Source: Sternotherus odoratus
Lineage: Eukaryota; Chordata; Testudines; Kinosternidae
Assembly (NCBI GenBank): GCA_032164245.1
Contig: JAVMKO010000018.1
Coordinates: 248,001-312,000, forward strand
Length of the DNA stretch: 64,000 nt
Direction: 5' to 3'
The first letter of the stretch is position 1, and the number at the start of each line of letters is the position of its first letter. A program made the position numbers and the translations under genes. Positions 19,402-30,599 of the stretch are shown piece after piece. Under the pieces are notes generated by a model. The model did not search any database. It was not told the origin of the DNA and worked only from the letters and a program-made list of their open reading frames with translations.

Positions 19402-20894
19402 ATTATGATTAGTATTCACATTAAACTATACAAAATCTGTAAATCTAAGCATGATGAACAGTAATCATGCTGTAATAACTTTATCTTTATGTAATATGTA
19501 AATATAACTAATAAAATTAATCTTCTTTGATTTTCTTTTGCTCTCAAGTTGCACTTAAGTCTGCCATACTGCTGCCTTGCACAGAAAAATGTGCTAAATC
19601 TAGTGATGGGAAATCAGCTGTGTCACTTCTGCATGAAGGGTCACATTGCAGCCCACAGAATGTCATTCAGACATTGAGATCAGTAGTAGTTAAATTTATC
19701 ATAGTTCTGACGTACTCTTTTTTTTTTTTTTTCATTTGAGGACAGATTAAAATTCATGATGATAATTTTAATGTTATGGGGGTTGTTAACCTATACCGTG
19801 ATTAACACTCCCACAGCTGAATTTCTGTGATGCAGTACATGGGATTTCCCAGTCTACACAATCTGCCAAACACTCATAGCAAAACACTGCCCTGTATTAA
19901 CTATACGCAATGTGTACTGTATCATACCTGGTTCTTGCCTGGAAGATACTTTATTTTGGCAGCACCCTATATATAATACTGATAGCACCCTATATATAAT
20001 ACTGATTAGGCAGATTATGCATATTTTCAAAGCCACCTAATGAATCTGGATGCCCAATTCCTATTAATGGGAAGTGATTGTCCAAATGCCCTGTGTCTTT
20101 GAAAAATCTCAGGCATAAAGTTTACTAATGTTATATTTTTGTACCTGATTTGTCATTTTAAAGGACATAAGAAGGGCATTTACAAAACAGGTTCAAATTA
20201 CAGAAATATGTTAAAACTATGCTTGGATAAAGGTCCTTCATATCCATATAGCACAATATAATGCTTCAATGGACAGAGGAATGATTGACATTTCACAATC
20301 AAAAGTACCATTCCCTTGGATAATTAAGAAAAGAATAGCTCATTCTTGTTGAGTCACACCACATAGTGCCTGGAAATGAATAATAATAATAGAAGTCCCC
20401 CATTTATATTTAAGAGCATGTAAAGTACAGAGAATATGAAGCAACAGAAATCCACTGTGAAAATTAGAAAAACCCCATTTGAACCAAAATGAGTTTATCA
20501 CAAAATCAAGAAATGGAAGTTGGCTTTATACCATGAAACACTTCAAGATCATTCATGTGTTATGTAATCTATGATCATTCATTGCTTCTTCCTATTCCCT
20601 GAAAATATTTTGAGACAATGGGTATTCTGGTTAAAATACTGAGCTGGTACTCAACAGATGGATTCTATTCTTGGCTGTTCTACAGCTACAATTGGCTATT
20701 TAATTTTGGGCAAACCACTTAAACCTGGATTCAGCAAAGCACTTAACTATAAAGTATGGGTTTTAAGGATGTGCTTAAGAACTCCTTTCTGGTTAATGGG
20801 TGACTTCTAAGTGCTTTAAAATCCACATTTTCCTCTGATATCCTTAAAAGTTGCTGTGACTTCTGTGTGGTATGGGTTAGGATTAGTATAAAAA
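19402..20894. other. No gene recognised
   Basis: AT-rich. A poly-T run at about 19719-19732 and a short direct repeat 'gcaccctatatataatactg' at about 19962 and 19985 are the only clear patterns. Confidence 0.5.
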
Positions 20895-21538
20895 CTTACA
20901 AATGGCCATACTGGGTCAGACCAATGGTCCATCTAGCCCAGTATCCTGTCTTACAAAAGTGGGCAGTGCTACATGCTTCAGAGGGAGTGAACAGAATAGG
21001 GCACTTGATCGAGAGAGCCAAACTCGGTCATCCATTCACAATTTCTAGCAATCAGAGGTTTAGGGACACCCAGAATTTGGAGTTTCATTCCTGACCATTT
21101 TAGCTAATAGCAAGTGATGGACCCATCCTCCATGAACTTATCTAATTCACTTTTGAATCCTGTTATAGTCTTGACCTTCACAACACCCTTTGGCAAGGAG
21201 TTCTAGAGGTTGACTAGTGTTGTGTGAAGAAGTAGTTCTTTGTTTTAAAACTGCTGCCTATTCATTTAATTGGATGAGCCCTCGTTTGCATGTTATGTCA
21301 AGGGATAAATAACACTTCCTTATTCACTTTCTCCATACCATTCATGATTTTATAGACCTCTATTATCTTCCTCCCCCATCCCCTATCATCTCTTTTCTAA
21401 AATAAAAATTCCCAGTCTTATTACAGGTAATCTCTCCTCCTATGGAAGCTGTTCCATACCCCTAATAACTTTTGTTGCCCTTCTCTGTATTTTTTCTAAT
21501 TCTAGAACATCTTTTTTGAAATGGGGTGACCACAACTA

Positions 21539-21958
21539 GGGCCTTAGGAAAAATGGTGCCCCGGGCGAACTTGTATTTTGTCACCCTTTGTTTTCAAACA
21601 GCAGTGTGGGGTGCAGGTGTGAGGACCAGCTCCTGGCCCCAGAGCCACCCAGGCTCACAGGGAGGAGTTTGAGCCTAGGGACTCCCTTGGCCATACATCC
21701 CCAAACACCAAGCAGGACAGCAGGTGTGCAGCCACTACCTGTGCCTGCAAAAAGGTGCAAGCCCTGCTGGCTGTACATCCCTGCCAGATTGACAGCTGAA
21801 AGCAGCATCACCCACCCCCCGCTCAGCTGGCCAAGGGCTCCAGCCCTGGGCTCACCTGCACTCACCCTCCGCCCCAGCTCTTGCAGCCCAGGCCCGTCAG
21901 CTTGGCACATTCAGACAGCACCCCCCCGAACACAGCACCCACCTGTGAGGCCATCCCT
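21539..21958. mobile_element. GC-rich insertion within the antisense CR1, type uncertain
   Basis: It interrupts CR1 between 'gaccacaact' and 'agaactgcatgcag', which are normally nearly adjacent. C-rich, no convincing terminal repeats, no recognised protein. Confidence 0.4.
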
Positions 21959-22149
21959 GATCAGAACTGCATGCAGTATTTAAATCATGGGCATACCATG
22001 GATTGATATAGTGACATTATGATATTTTCTATCTTATTATCTGTTCCTTTCCTAATGGTTCCTAACATTGTTAAGCTTTTTTGACTGCTGCTGCACATTG
22101 AGCAGATGTTTTCAGAGAACTATCCATAATGACTCCAAGATCTCTTTAC

Positions 22150-22204
22150 TGAGCAAAAACAACAAGGAGTCTGATGGCACCTTAAAGACTAATAGATTAT
22201 TTAT
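22150..22204. mobile_element. PLE tail fragment inserted in CR1
   Basis: The arm sequence 'gatggcaccttaaagactaa' lies between tactgagca and tattgagca, a probable 9 bp target duplication with one mismatch. Confidence 0.6.
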
Positions 22205-22369
22205 TGAGCAGTAACAGCTAATTTAGACCACATCATTTTGTATGTACAGTTGGGATTATGTTTTCCAATGTGCATTACTTTGCTTTTATCAACAATGAAT
22301 TTCATTGGACATATTCTTGGCCAGTGTAACTCTTCAAAATCAGCTTTAAACCAAACTATCTGTTTGACC

Positions 22370-22510
22370 TTGGATTTAGCCGTTACACTCCAAGTACCTT
22401 TCCCAGATGAGCTTTTGAGCTACCCAGAGCTCAACCTCACATCTCTCTCACCAACAGAAGTTGGTCCAATAAAAGATATTACCTCCCTCATCTTGTCCCT
22501 TAGCTATATA
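22370..22510. repeat. Dispersed repeat with 'gttggtccaataaaagata' motif
   Basis: This segment is foreign to the surrounding CR1. Its terminal words recur in the opposite orientation at 32205-32290 and in part near 19060-19105. Family not identified. Confidence 0.45.
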
Positions 22511-22984
22511 GAGTAAATTTGTATTGTCTGCTAATTTTGTCACCTCACTGTTTAACCCCTTTTTCAAGATCATTTTTGAATACGTTGAACAGCACTGGTC
22601 TCGGTACAGATCTTTGGAGCCCCTGCTATTTACCTTTCTCCAGTTTGAAAGCTGACCATTAATTCTTACCCTTTATTTCTTATCTTTTAACCAGCTCCTG
22701 GTCCATGAGAGGACCTTCTCTCTTATCCCATGACTGCATAATCTGCTAAGAGCCTTTGGTGAGGGACCTCGTCAAAATCTTTCTGAAAGTTCAAGTATAC
22801 TATATCCAATGGATCATCCTGGTCCACATTACCCCTTTACAAAAGCCAACATAGTGATCCAAATTGGTGATTGGGTTCTCTTGCCAGAGGGAATGGAAGG
22901 AGTGACATGGAGGCGAGTGCCAGGAAGAGTAGGAGGGTTTAGGGAAAAGGGTGCCTGTCAGCCTCACATTCTCCCCTCCTGTAT

Positions 22985-23285
22985 GTATGCTGGAATCTTG
23001 GGGGACCCCTGGCCATTCTGGAATGTTTGAACTTCTCTTGCTACCCTCATGTGATTAGGATCTGGGGAGGTCCCTGCCTCTCTGGAGCGGTCTGAGCTCT
23101 TCCTGCCCCACACCATGCAATAGTAAAGATGGGGGCGGGGGGGCTCTGTCCCTCTCAGAATCAGAGCCCCTTTCCCTGGTTCCCCATGTGATAATCAGGA
23201 ACTGAGGGCCCTTTTTTCTCTAAAGGGCTCTGAGCCCCTCTCCTTGTCCCCTTATGTGAGCTGGTATCTGGGGAAACTTTGCCTC
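22985..23285. repeat. Degenerate ~75-80 bp tandem repeat
   Basis: About four units share a layout: 'gg(a)tctggggg', a C/T-rich core with 'ctctggagnggtctgagc', then 'ccccatgtgat'. Units are strongly diverged. No coding potential recognised. Confidence 0.5.
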
Positions 23286-23855
23286 CAGGTAACAACAGGC
23301 AAGCTGGGACCATGAACCAAGAACACATTGCTGAGACCGGGGTGAGTAGTTGAGAACGGGCATGCTTGACGCATATCACAGGTTCTCAAGCACTGACATG
23401 GGGGAGTAGATATGAGAATACCACTGAGATAAGTGGAGCAGCTCACATTTTTCATGGGCTGCATTTATCTATCTGGAGTGGTCTCATTCAGCTGAGAACA
23501 TCACATTGAGATGAATGAGCAACTTCACACCTCTATGAGCCTCTTACGCTGCAGATTGCTACGCAGAGCCCTTTCCTCTCTCTGTACCTCCATTTTTCCA
23601 TCTGTACAATCTGTGTACAATCACAGACCACACTCATCTCCCACCCAACTGCTGACAGTTCCCTGGCACAAAGACCCCTGTGCCCTACTACTAACAACTT
23701 ACACAACACAGCAGAAGTAAGGATACTGAATCTCTCAAGGTACACATACACTTCTTTCCATTGATCACACAGACATGGATCAGGAAAGGGGCTCAAACAC
23801 ACACCCTCCCAGATCACTTCATATCACATTCACAACTAATCCTTCCACTAGTCAA

Positions 23856-24141
23856 TACAGTAAAACCTCCATTTAACGGACTAATTCGGGCAAGGGGGTG
23901 TCCGTTAAATTAAAAAGTCCATTATTTAATAATAATTTTTTTAAAAAAAATGAACTGTCAGAGCAGCAGCCCACCTGCCACAGGGTCGGGGCGGCAGCTC
24001 CGCAGCCCGCCCGCTGCTGGGACCCGGGCGGCAGCTGGGAGCCGGCAGCCAGCCCGCCAGAAATGGATCAGGAATGCATCAGACTTGCTCAGAAATTTTG
24101 TCCGTTGCATCCGAAGTCCGTTAAATCGAGGGTTTACTGTA
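23856..24141. mobile_element. Tigger/pogo-like MITE, short form
   Basis: TACAGTAAAACCTCCATTT at the left and gagggtttactgta at the right, TA at both edges. Same family as 16710-17263, but the GC-rich core is reduced to roughly 110 bases. Confidence 0.85.
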
Positions 24142-24749
24142 CAACTATACCTACTATAGCAAATGCAGATGATTTCCAGGAGCTATTGCTAGCTCCAGGG
24201 AGGCAGAGATAAGGTTAGTGGGCACATATCTTAACTCTGCATTTCCTTGTTTCCAGAAGTTTGAGTTTTGCTGAACTTGATGTTGTAGAAGGCACAGGAT
24301 ACCACCAGATACCCTTAAAGCTGCCTTAATGAAATTTTACATCAATAAACTATTGAATATGCATTTAGGAACAGCTTTTTAATAATACTGGCTGATATAT
24401 GTAAATACATCTGGGGAAGTACTTCAGAGTGGCAAATCTGTAACTTTTACTTAACCCAGGATACCTCCCGTTCTCACTTATGTTTAGGGAAGCTTCACAG
24501 GGGCCCCGTGTATGAGAAGGCCAGTTTGTCAGCAGCAGAGCCGGTCTTTCTAACGTGCTTGGTACAGTACATAGCACAATGAGGACTTGGCGTAGAGCTG
24601 GGAGGGGAGGTAAGCTGAAGCCAGAGGACGTGCCGTTGGTGTCAGAGCCTCCTGGCATCGGGCCCTTCCTCTGTGGAGCTGGGCTACGCTAGGGGATTTC
24701 ACACAAAAGCCATCCGTACCGAGGCCGGTTGATCTGAAATCCCCTGGGG

Positions 24750-25010
24750 AGGCCAGACTCCCGCGCGTGCCGGGGCGGCAGGAAGGGCGCGAGCAGCGCT
24801 CAACATCTGCCGGCGGAGGGGCTTGGAGGGGCCCGGAATGGGCGGGTGTGAGCCTGGCCTCGCGCTCCTCGGGGCGCGTGGGGGTTTCCCGCGAGCCGCC
24901 CCCGCCGGCCGGTGACTCAGCGCCCCGAGGGCGGTCAGACAAGGGCCGCGCGGGGCCCGGCGCAGGCAGAGTCCGTGAGGCGCTCAGCGGGGAGAAGTCG
25001 CAGGTAAGGG
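24750..25010 (+). promoter_or_regulatory. TNFRSF9: TNFRSF9 CpG-island promoter and non-coding exon 1
   Basis: A CpG-rich island spans about 24.75-25.55 kb. GGGGTTTCCC (24881-24890) is a perfect NF-kB consensus and TGACTCA (24913-24919) a perfect AP-1 site. A likely 5' UTR exon ends at 25003 with donor CAG|GTAAGG, joining the ATG exon at 25144. Human TNFRSF9 is known to be activation-induced through NF-kB and AP-1, which fits. No TATA box is visible. Between 24142 and 24750 I see nothing else of note. Confidence 0.7.
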
Positions 25011-25182
25011 CCGGGCCGGGCTCCCCGCGGGGTCTCCTCAGGGGATACCGGGGGGCGCGGCTCTCCCCGGAGGGCGGGCGGCCTAGGGCCGGGCCCGGCC
25101 GGTTCCCCCCCACGGCGGCTCAGGCCCGTTCGTTGCCTTTCAGACGCGGGAGACTCTACGCAGCCCCGGAGCCGCCTCGCCC

Positions 25183-25294
25183 ATGGGACGCGGCCGCCTT
25201 GCGCTGAGGACGGCGGCGCTGCTGGCGCTGAGCCTGGCGCTGAGCCTGGGCCCGGCCGCGGTGAGTCCCGCGCTCGTCCAGCTCTGCCGGCCCG
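25183..25294 (+). CDS. TNFRSF9: TNFRSF9 coding exon 1 (signal peptide)
   Basis: The ATG at 25183 sits in a good context (cgcccATGG) inside an exon beginning at 25144 after a CTTTCAG acceptor. The exon ends CGGCCCG with donor GTAAGT at phase 1. An internal GTGAGT at 25261 is an alternative donor, but using it would drop the segment that aligns with the mature N-terminus. Confidence 0.9.
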
Positions 25295-28200
25295 GTAAGT
25301 GCCTCGGGCGGGGGCGGGGCGGCTCCGGGCCTGCAGCCGCGCCCTGTGTCTCCCGGCTCGAGCCAGCCAATCTCTCCGGTTCTCCGCAGGCGAGTTCCTC
25401 GTCAGGGCAGCCCCCGGGACGAGCCCCGCGGCCGCTTGTCAGCCCTGCCCCCGGGGCACGTTCTCCGCCACGGCCAGCGCACGGGAGGCCTGCCCCAGAT
25501 GCCGCAGGTGTGAAGGTACCGTACTGCCTGGGGCGCCGGGCGCACACTGAGTGCTCAGGGGCGGGAGAGGGGTGCAGGGTGGAGGAGCTCAGGGGGTGGG
25601 GTGGAGATGAGGGATTTGGGGGGCAAGACGGTGCTCTGGGTGGAGACGGAAGGGGGATCAGGGCTGGGGCATAAGCACTGGGCTGCACTTACCTCAAGCA
25701 GCTCCTGGAAGCACTGGCGTGTCCCTGCTCTGGCTCCTACACGGAGGGGCAGCCAGGCGGCTCTGCTGTGCTGCCCTATCTACAGGCGCTGCCCCTGGCC
25801 AATGGGAGCTGTAGGTTGGCTTTTTTGGTGGGGTCAGCCTGTGGAGCAGATTCCTTGGCTGCCCCTACGGTAGGAATAGTAGCAGGAGTGGAGATGTCAC
25901 TGCTTCCAGGTGCCATGGGGAGTGGCCCCTGACCCTGCTTGCCAGCTGGAGTTGGGCAAGCCATAGTCCTCACTCGCCAGCAGGAGCTCAAGGGCCAGAT
26001 TAAAATGGCTGGCAGGCCTGCTGTGGCCCACTGGCCGTGGTTTGCCGCCCCTGATCTAGTAGGTGTGTGAGCTTAGGTACAACTACAATTTATGTACACA
26101 TTGAGTTGTAAATGGACTTGTTTAGCCTTGGAAGCTAGGCTAAGTGCACTGTTGGTACATGAGTAGTAATCTCTAGATTCATGGGCCTTTTATGCAGCAT
26201 ATCTATGTATGCTGTCCCTTCCCCTACCTCCCCACCCCACATGCAAATGTTCACTTGGAAATACCCCAGCTCCTGTTTTGTGTGCGAGTCTGAAGTGCAT
26301 GGCTGTATTTTTGTGACTGTATTAAGTATGTAAGCAAAAATTTGGTCCCTAGCTATCATAAGGGCTTTTGTAATAAGGCCCTCAACTGGGCCCAATTTGG
26401 ATACCCTTGTATTACCAAAAAGGAAAAAAAGTAAACTGTAAAAAAAAATTCTTTGCCAAAGTGAAAATCAGTTTGGTGCATCTATTGTACTTTTCTGGCC
26501 TGCACACTCAGTTTGAGCCCTCTGAAGAAAATCAGGCAGGAGGTCCCTCTACTCATCACAGCTCCCTATTATGATGTTTTACTAGAATGGGCTTGTTTCT
26601 GTCTCAGATGCTTTAAGGAGTGAATGCCAATATGGGCGATCTGTTTTTGCTCTACAGGAAAATTCAGATATAAAAGGCGTTGTACTTCAGTAATAGATGC
26701 AGAATGTGAATGTACGGATGGACATCGCTGTATTGGAAAAGACTGTTCTAAATGTGTAGAAAACTGTGGAGTAGGTGAGGAGCCTCTTGAAGAAGGTAAG
26801 CCTGCCTTTGTCCCATTATTCTATGTAAAATTCTTAGGTGCCAATAATAGTAGAAAAAATCATGTGACTTTGCATGTGGCTGGGGCACAGTTCATAGGAG
26901 GCTTGTTGAGTTTTCAGTATCTGGAAATACATTAACAGAATTAGTCCTGTCAGCTCTTCAACTTCAGGGGCCTCAAGCAACTTCTTTACAATGAAAGCCA
27001 CTTATTAAAATATTCACTTAGTTAATGTAAGAACTTTACTGATCCTTACATTTTTGTTTATACAAGCCATTGATTATGAAAATTGATATATATAAATGCT
27101 AAATTATTTTTGCTTAGCTATACAATAATGTCTCTTGCACCATTTTAAACTTCACTTTATATAAATGTCAAGAATCAGAGAGGTAGCCGTGTTAGTCTGG
27201 AATAGCAGAGGTAACAAAGTCCTGTGGCACCTTAAAGACTAACTATAAAGTTTTGAAGCATACGCTTTCGTGGGCTAATACCCAAATGGTAACTCTTTTT
27301 GTATTTGTCAAAGGTTGCCAAACTTGTCCTAATGGGTCATTTAACAATTGGACCAATGGTCCCTGCAGACAATGGACAAAGTAAGTACTTTAAAAAAAAA
27401 AACAAAAACAAAAAACAAGTGATACAGCTTTTGGATCTGGGTTTATTTCATTTTCATACTTTTATTTTTAAATCATATTTAAGATGCCTTCCAGATAAGG
27501 TTTTGGTGAATGGGACTAATAGGAGTGATGTGGTTTGCGGACAAGCTTCAGAAACGATGACTCCAGCCACCATTTCCCTCATAGTTCCTATCCATGTACA
27601 AGGTGAGTTACTGCATAATAATTCCTTGCTAGAGTGAAATAGTTACAGCTTGTCTTGGAATTAAATATAGCTTTCATGCTTATAACTGAACTCAAGGAGC
27701 CTTTTATTAGTCTCCAGTCTCAGACTGGTACAGCAGCAGCAACTCTGAGCAGGAGAAGCAGAAAGAAAAGTCGCTCCAGTTGTTTTAGGACATAATCCAT
27801 CTGCTTCCATTGCAGAGGAGCTTTGCTCTGCAATCATGTTTCATAAATGTTTTTGCTTCTTAGGGAAGGATCTTCAGGTGGTCACCGTCGGCATCGCTGT
27901 TACTGTGGCTGTGGTGGTGTGCATAATGTTTCTGCTGCCTTTGTATGTGTGCTTCAGCATCTGTGACAAAAAGAAACTACCTGCTATGTTCAAGAAAAGT
28001 AAGACATTCTACCTATAAACTTCCTTTTCCAAACAAGCAAGAATCCAGGTTTAAGAGTTTCCTTAAAAGATAGCAGCATAGTTGAATTTAAAAATGTGTT
28101 TTTTGAAAGTCACTCACTCACTTTGAAAAGAAAATCAATTTTTAGATTTTTATTATTTAAAAAAAAAGTCAGGCTAGTGGGAGGAAATTGGCTTTAGAAA

Positions 28201-30303
28201 TATTACAAAGGAGGTCTCCCGTGGGCCTTTGGAATTTGGTGATGGGAGCTCGGTAAGTAATTTATTTTTTGGGAGTCAGCCAGCAAATTAAAAACCAGGA
28301 AAAAAAAATTGGTTCAGTTCAGAATTTGTATGCAAATTGGAAAAGTCTATTTTGGATGATCTCTTTCCATGTCAGAAAAAGTGTGTGTCTGTCCCCTTTT
28401 AACCTCTAACACAGTGATTTAGTGCACTTGCCTCGGATGGAGGAGAACCACATTTGAATCCACACTGTGGAGCAGGGACTCAAACTCACATCTCTTCCTT
28501 CCCAAATGAGCATCTGAAGCTATAGGCTATTCTGTGTGGGTTGCTCTCAATTTCTCCTATTGAAGTTGTTCCACTTCATATTAACTACTTAAATATTCAT
28601 TGGGCCAAAGAGAAAGTGAAAGACTTTATAGCCTTGTGATTAAGGCACTCACTTGGGAGGTAGGCTATGAAAACTTGAAACTTCTCTCTGTGTGATTCAA
28701 AGTTGTCTGTCAGGTGTCCTAAGCACTGGGAAGAAGGTTAGGAGGAGGACATACAGACACACATGGGTTTCTGAAGCTGCCCCAAAAAAGTTTTTCCCAA
28801 CCAAAACTAATAGGGTCAAATTCGTGAATAGTTGCAGGTTCATCAAAACAGCATTTTTTTTGGAAAATAAACTATTTGGCCAAAATATGTGACCCAGCTC
28901 TAGAGGTAACACAATTTTGTAAAGATACAATATTGGATAGGTTCCTATCTGCCTAAGACCTACAACAAATGAAACTACAGGAAGTTCCCAGGAAATGGCA
29001 CTCAAGTGTACTGGTAGGATATCACATGCAATTTCAGTACCTCTGTGTCTATATGGGGAAGGATATGTTCACAGGCATGAGCTAAGAACACAGTATGTTA
29101 CATGCCACTTCAATCCTAACAGAATGCCAGCAACATGTTGAGACTACTGCTTCCATGGGTTTAATTAGTATCTCATGGTTCTATGTATTTATGCACCTAG
29201 GAGGTATTTTGTTAATTTTGGAGTGTGTCTTGGCTAATCTTTTAATGTGTCTCTCAAGTGATATGAAAGGAAGAAAAGGGAAGGAAACCCATCCTTTTCT
29301 CTACACTCTTTCCTGGGGAGCTTCCTGCAGCTGGAACTCCCTCCTTGACTTGGTGTGGCAAGCTTCAGTCCTTCCCAAAAACTGATTTCCTCTGAAAAGC
29401 CTATAAACCCTACCTGCAGAGAGAGGAGTTAACATGCTGGCTGAAAATCCAAAACATAAAATCTAAACAAATTGGTGACATACTCCTGCTTCCTCTTGAT
29501 TCCACAGTCTCCCTGTTCTCTGCTTTCTATTCCTTTATTTATATTTTTGTCCATTCAAATTGTAAGCTTTTTGGAGTGCAGAATCTGTATACATTATGTT
29601 ACCATGTTGGCACTAAACTATGTGTGTGTGCGCATATATACACACACATGCACTTTGAACTATCAGCTGAAAATATAATCAGCTATTTCAACCATGAGAT
29701 TTCATGGGATGAGTAAGAAAAGTAGAATTAAGCATGTATATGTTCTGTTGTAGTCAAACATTAGTTGACTGTGTGTATATATTTAAGTCTCTGCTGGTTA
29801 TTTCCATTAGTAGAAATTTCATTAAAGAAATTGGTTTACGAGTAAAATTAACCCTGCAGTTGATAGGTTTCGTATATGGATTAGACTAAATCCGCACATT
29901 TGGTGCCAATAGTGGTATTTCAGTCTACAAGGGAAATCAATATTGGTCTCTGAAGTCTGGAGATTCCATGCTGCCAGCTTTCTCACCTCTTGTGCATTGG
30001 GGAAAGCAAAGCACAATAGACTAATTTACCAGGAAATATCTTTGGAGAAAAAGGCAATTTCAGATCAAATAACTGAACAGTTCTGAAGAACTTGTTAACA
30101 CTATGCAGTCACTGCTGAAGAAAAATGAAATATGAGTGATAAAAAAATGCAATCTAATCATCTCTTTCTGTTTAGTGAATGTAACACCTGAGCAATCGAC
30201 TCAGGAGGAGGATGCCTGCAGCTGCCGCTTTCCAGAGGAAGAACAAGGAGACTGTGATGACTGTAGCAAATCCAAACTATTCACGGATTCCTTGGTGAAT
30301 TAG
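25183..30303 (+). CDS. TNFRSF9: TNFRSF9 (4-1BB / CD137), complete coding region
   Basis: Seven coding exons join in frame to 274 codons plus a stop (human protein 255 aa). The product is a type I membrane co-stimulatory receptor of the TNF receptor superfamily, binding TNFSF9 and signalling through TRAF proteins. An Arg/Leu/Ala-rich signal peptide opens it (MGRGRLALRTAALLALSLAL). Cysteine-rich modules follow (CQPCPRGTFSA, CRRCEG, CTSVIDAECECTDGHRC, CSKCVENC, CPNGSF). N-glycosylation sequons include NWT, NGT and NRS. A transmembrane segment is around GIAVTVAVVVCIMFLLPLYV. The tail keeps the family signature STQEEDACSCRFPEEE, including the TRAF-binding QEED. It extends about 14 residues beyond the human end. 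Exon phases match throughout. Introns hold hAT, PLE and SINE insertions. Candidate poly(A) signal AATAAA at 31816. Confidence 0.96.
25390..25515 (+). CDS. TNFRSF9: TNFRSF9 coding exon 2 (first cysteine-rich module)
   Basis: Acceptor CTCCGCAG, donor GTACCG, 126 bases. It encodes EFLVRAAPG…CQPCPRGTFSATAS…CPRCRRCEG. Alignable to human CSPCPPNSFSS…CRQCKG. Confidence 0.9.
25690..26049. mobile_element. hAT-like element in TNFRSF9 intron 2
   Basis: The right end 'gtggtttgccgcccctg' is a diverged complement of the CAGGGGTGGGCAAACT end. The interior is GC-rich and resembles the 14.2 kb relative. Left boundary uncertain. Confidence 0.5.
26658..26795 (+). CDS. TNFRSF9: TNFRSF9 coding exon 3 (second cysteine-rich module)
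   Basis: Acceptor CTCTACAG, donor GTAAGC, 138 bases. It encodes KFRYKRRCTSVIDAECECTD…CSKCVENCGVG, the most conserved part of the ectodomain. Confidence 0.95.
27172..27285 (-). mobile_element. PLE tail, antisense, in TNFRSF9 intron 3
   Basis: It opens 'tcagagaggtagccgtgtta' and runs through 'ggcaccttaaagactaacta' to 'gctttcgtgggctaataccc'. It ends only about 30 bases before coding exon 4, so the exon's acceptor lies in sequence immediately beyond it. Confidence 0.85.
27314..27380 (+). CDS. TNFRSF9: TNFRSF9 coding exon 4
   Basis: Acceptor TGTCAAAG, donor GTAAGT, 67 bases. It encodes CQTCPNGSFNNWTNGPCRQW, equivalent to human CCFGTFND…CRPWTNC. Confidence 0.92.
27484..27602 (+). CDS. TNFRSF9: TNFRSF9 coding exon 5 (membrane-proximal stalk)
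   Basis: Acceptor ATTTAAG, donor GTGAGT, 119 bases. It encodes CLPDKVLVNGTNRSDVVCG and a Thr/Ser/Pro stalk. The VLVNGT…DVVCG block is shared with human. Confidence 0.93.
27864..27998 (+). CDS. TNFRSF9: TNFRSF9 coding exon 6 (transmembrane helix)
   Basis: Acceptor CTTCTTAG, donor GTAAGA, 135 bases. It encodes a hydrophobic stretch of about 25 residues followed by the basic stop-transfer segment CDKKKLPAMFKK. Confidence 0.93.
28425..28720 (+). repeat. Degenerate tRNA-like SINE fragments in TNFRSF9 intron 6
   Basis: Two tRNA-like stretches: 'tagtgcacttgcctcggatg…catttgaatcc' and 'tagccttgtgattaaggcac…tgattcaaag', with A-box- and B-box-like words. The family is not named. Confidence 0.4.
28721..30175. 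other. TNFRSF9 intron 6, remainder
   Basis: AT-rich intronic sequence. Nothing recognised apart from a short MIR-like word at 29560 and a CA/TA-rich microsatellite at about 29620-29650. Confidence 0.5.
30176..30303 (+). CDS. TNFRSF9: TNFRSF9 coding exon 7 (cytoplasmic TRAF-binding tail)
   Basis: Acceptor CTGTTTAG. It encodes MNVTPEQSTQEED…CSCRFPEEEQGDCDD and ends in a TAG at 30301. The terminal DCSKSKLFTDSLVN segment has no human counterpart. Confidence 0.94.
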
Positions 30304-30599
30304 AAACTGGACTTTCTAAGGAAGCCAATTGTGGTTTCCTTTCAGAGCACAGGACAGGAGCCTGGTTACATAATTGGGGAGGGGGGAAGAGGAGGGAAGG
30401 GGAGGGGAAAGCAGAAGCCGGTTAAGTGAAGTTTAAAGCTATGGACTGAACAATGCACTTGGTGGTGAATGAAGCAGGTCTTTCTCAGTACATCACTGTC
30501 CTAGAGACAGGAGTTGGTCTTTTTTTATATAAACACCTCTTTAAAAATTAGCCCTTGCCCCCCTCTCTGATTCTAATGAAACTCTCTGGGCAGCATCTT

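Larger units (their letters stand above)
20895..22850 (-). mobile_element. CR1 LINE 3' region, antisense, with nested insertions
   Basis: The left edge reads 'atactgggtcagaccaatgg', the complement of the CR1 3' end seen in sense at 63.8 kb. The homologous 3' region continues to ~22850. It is split by a GC-rich block (21539-21958), a PLE tail fragment (22150-22200) and a further repeat (about 22370-22510). No open RT frame remains. Confidence 0.8.
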
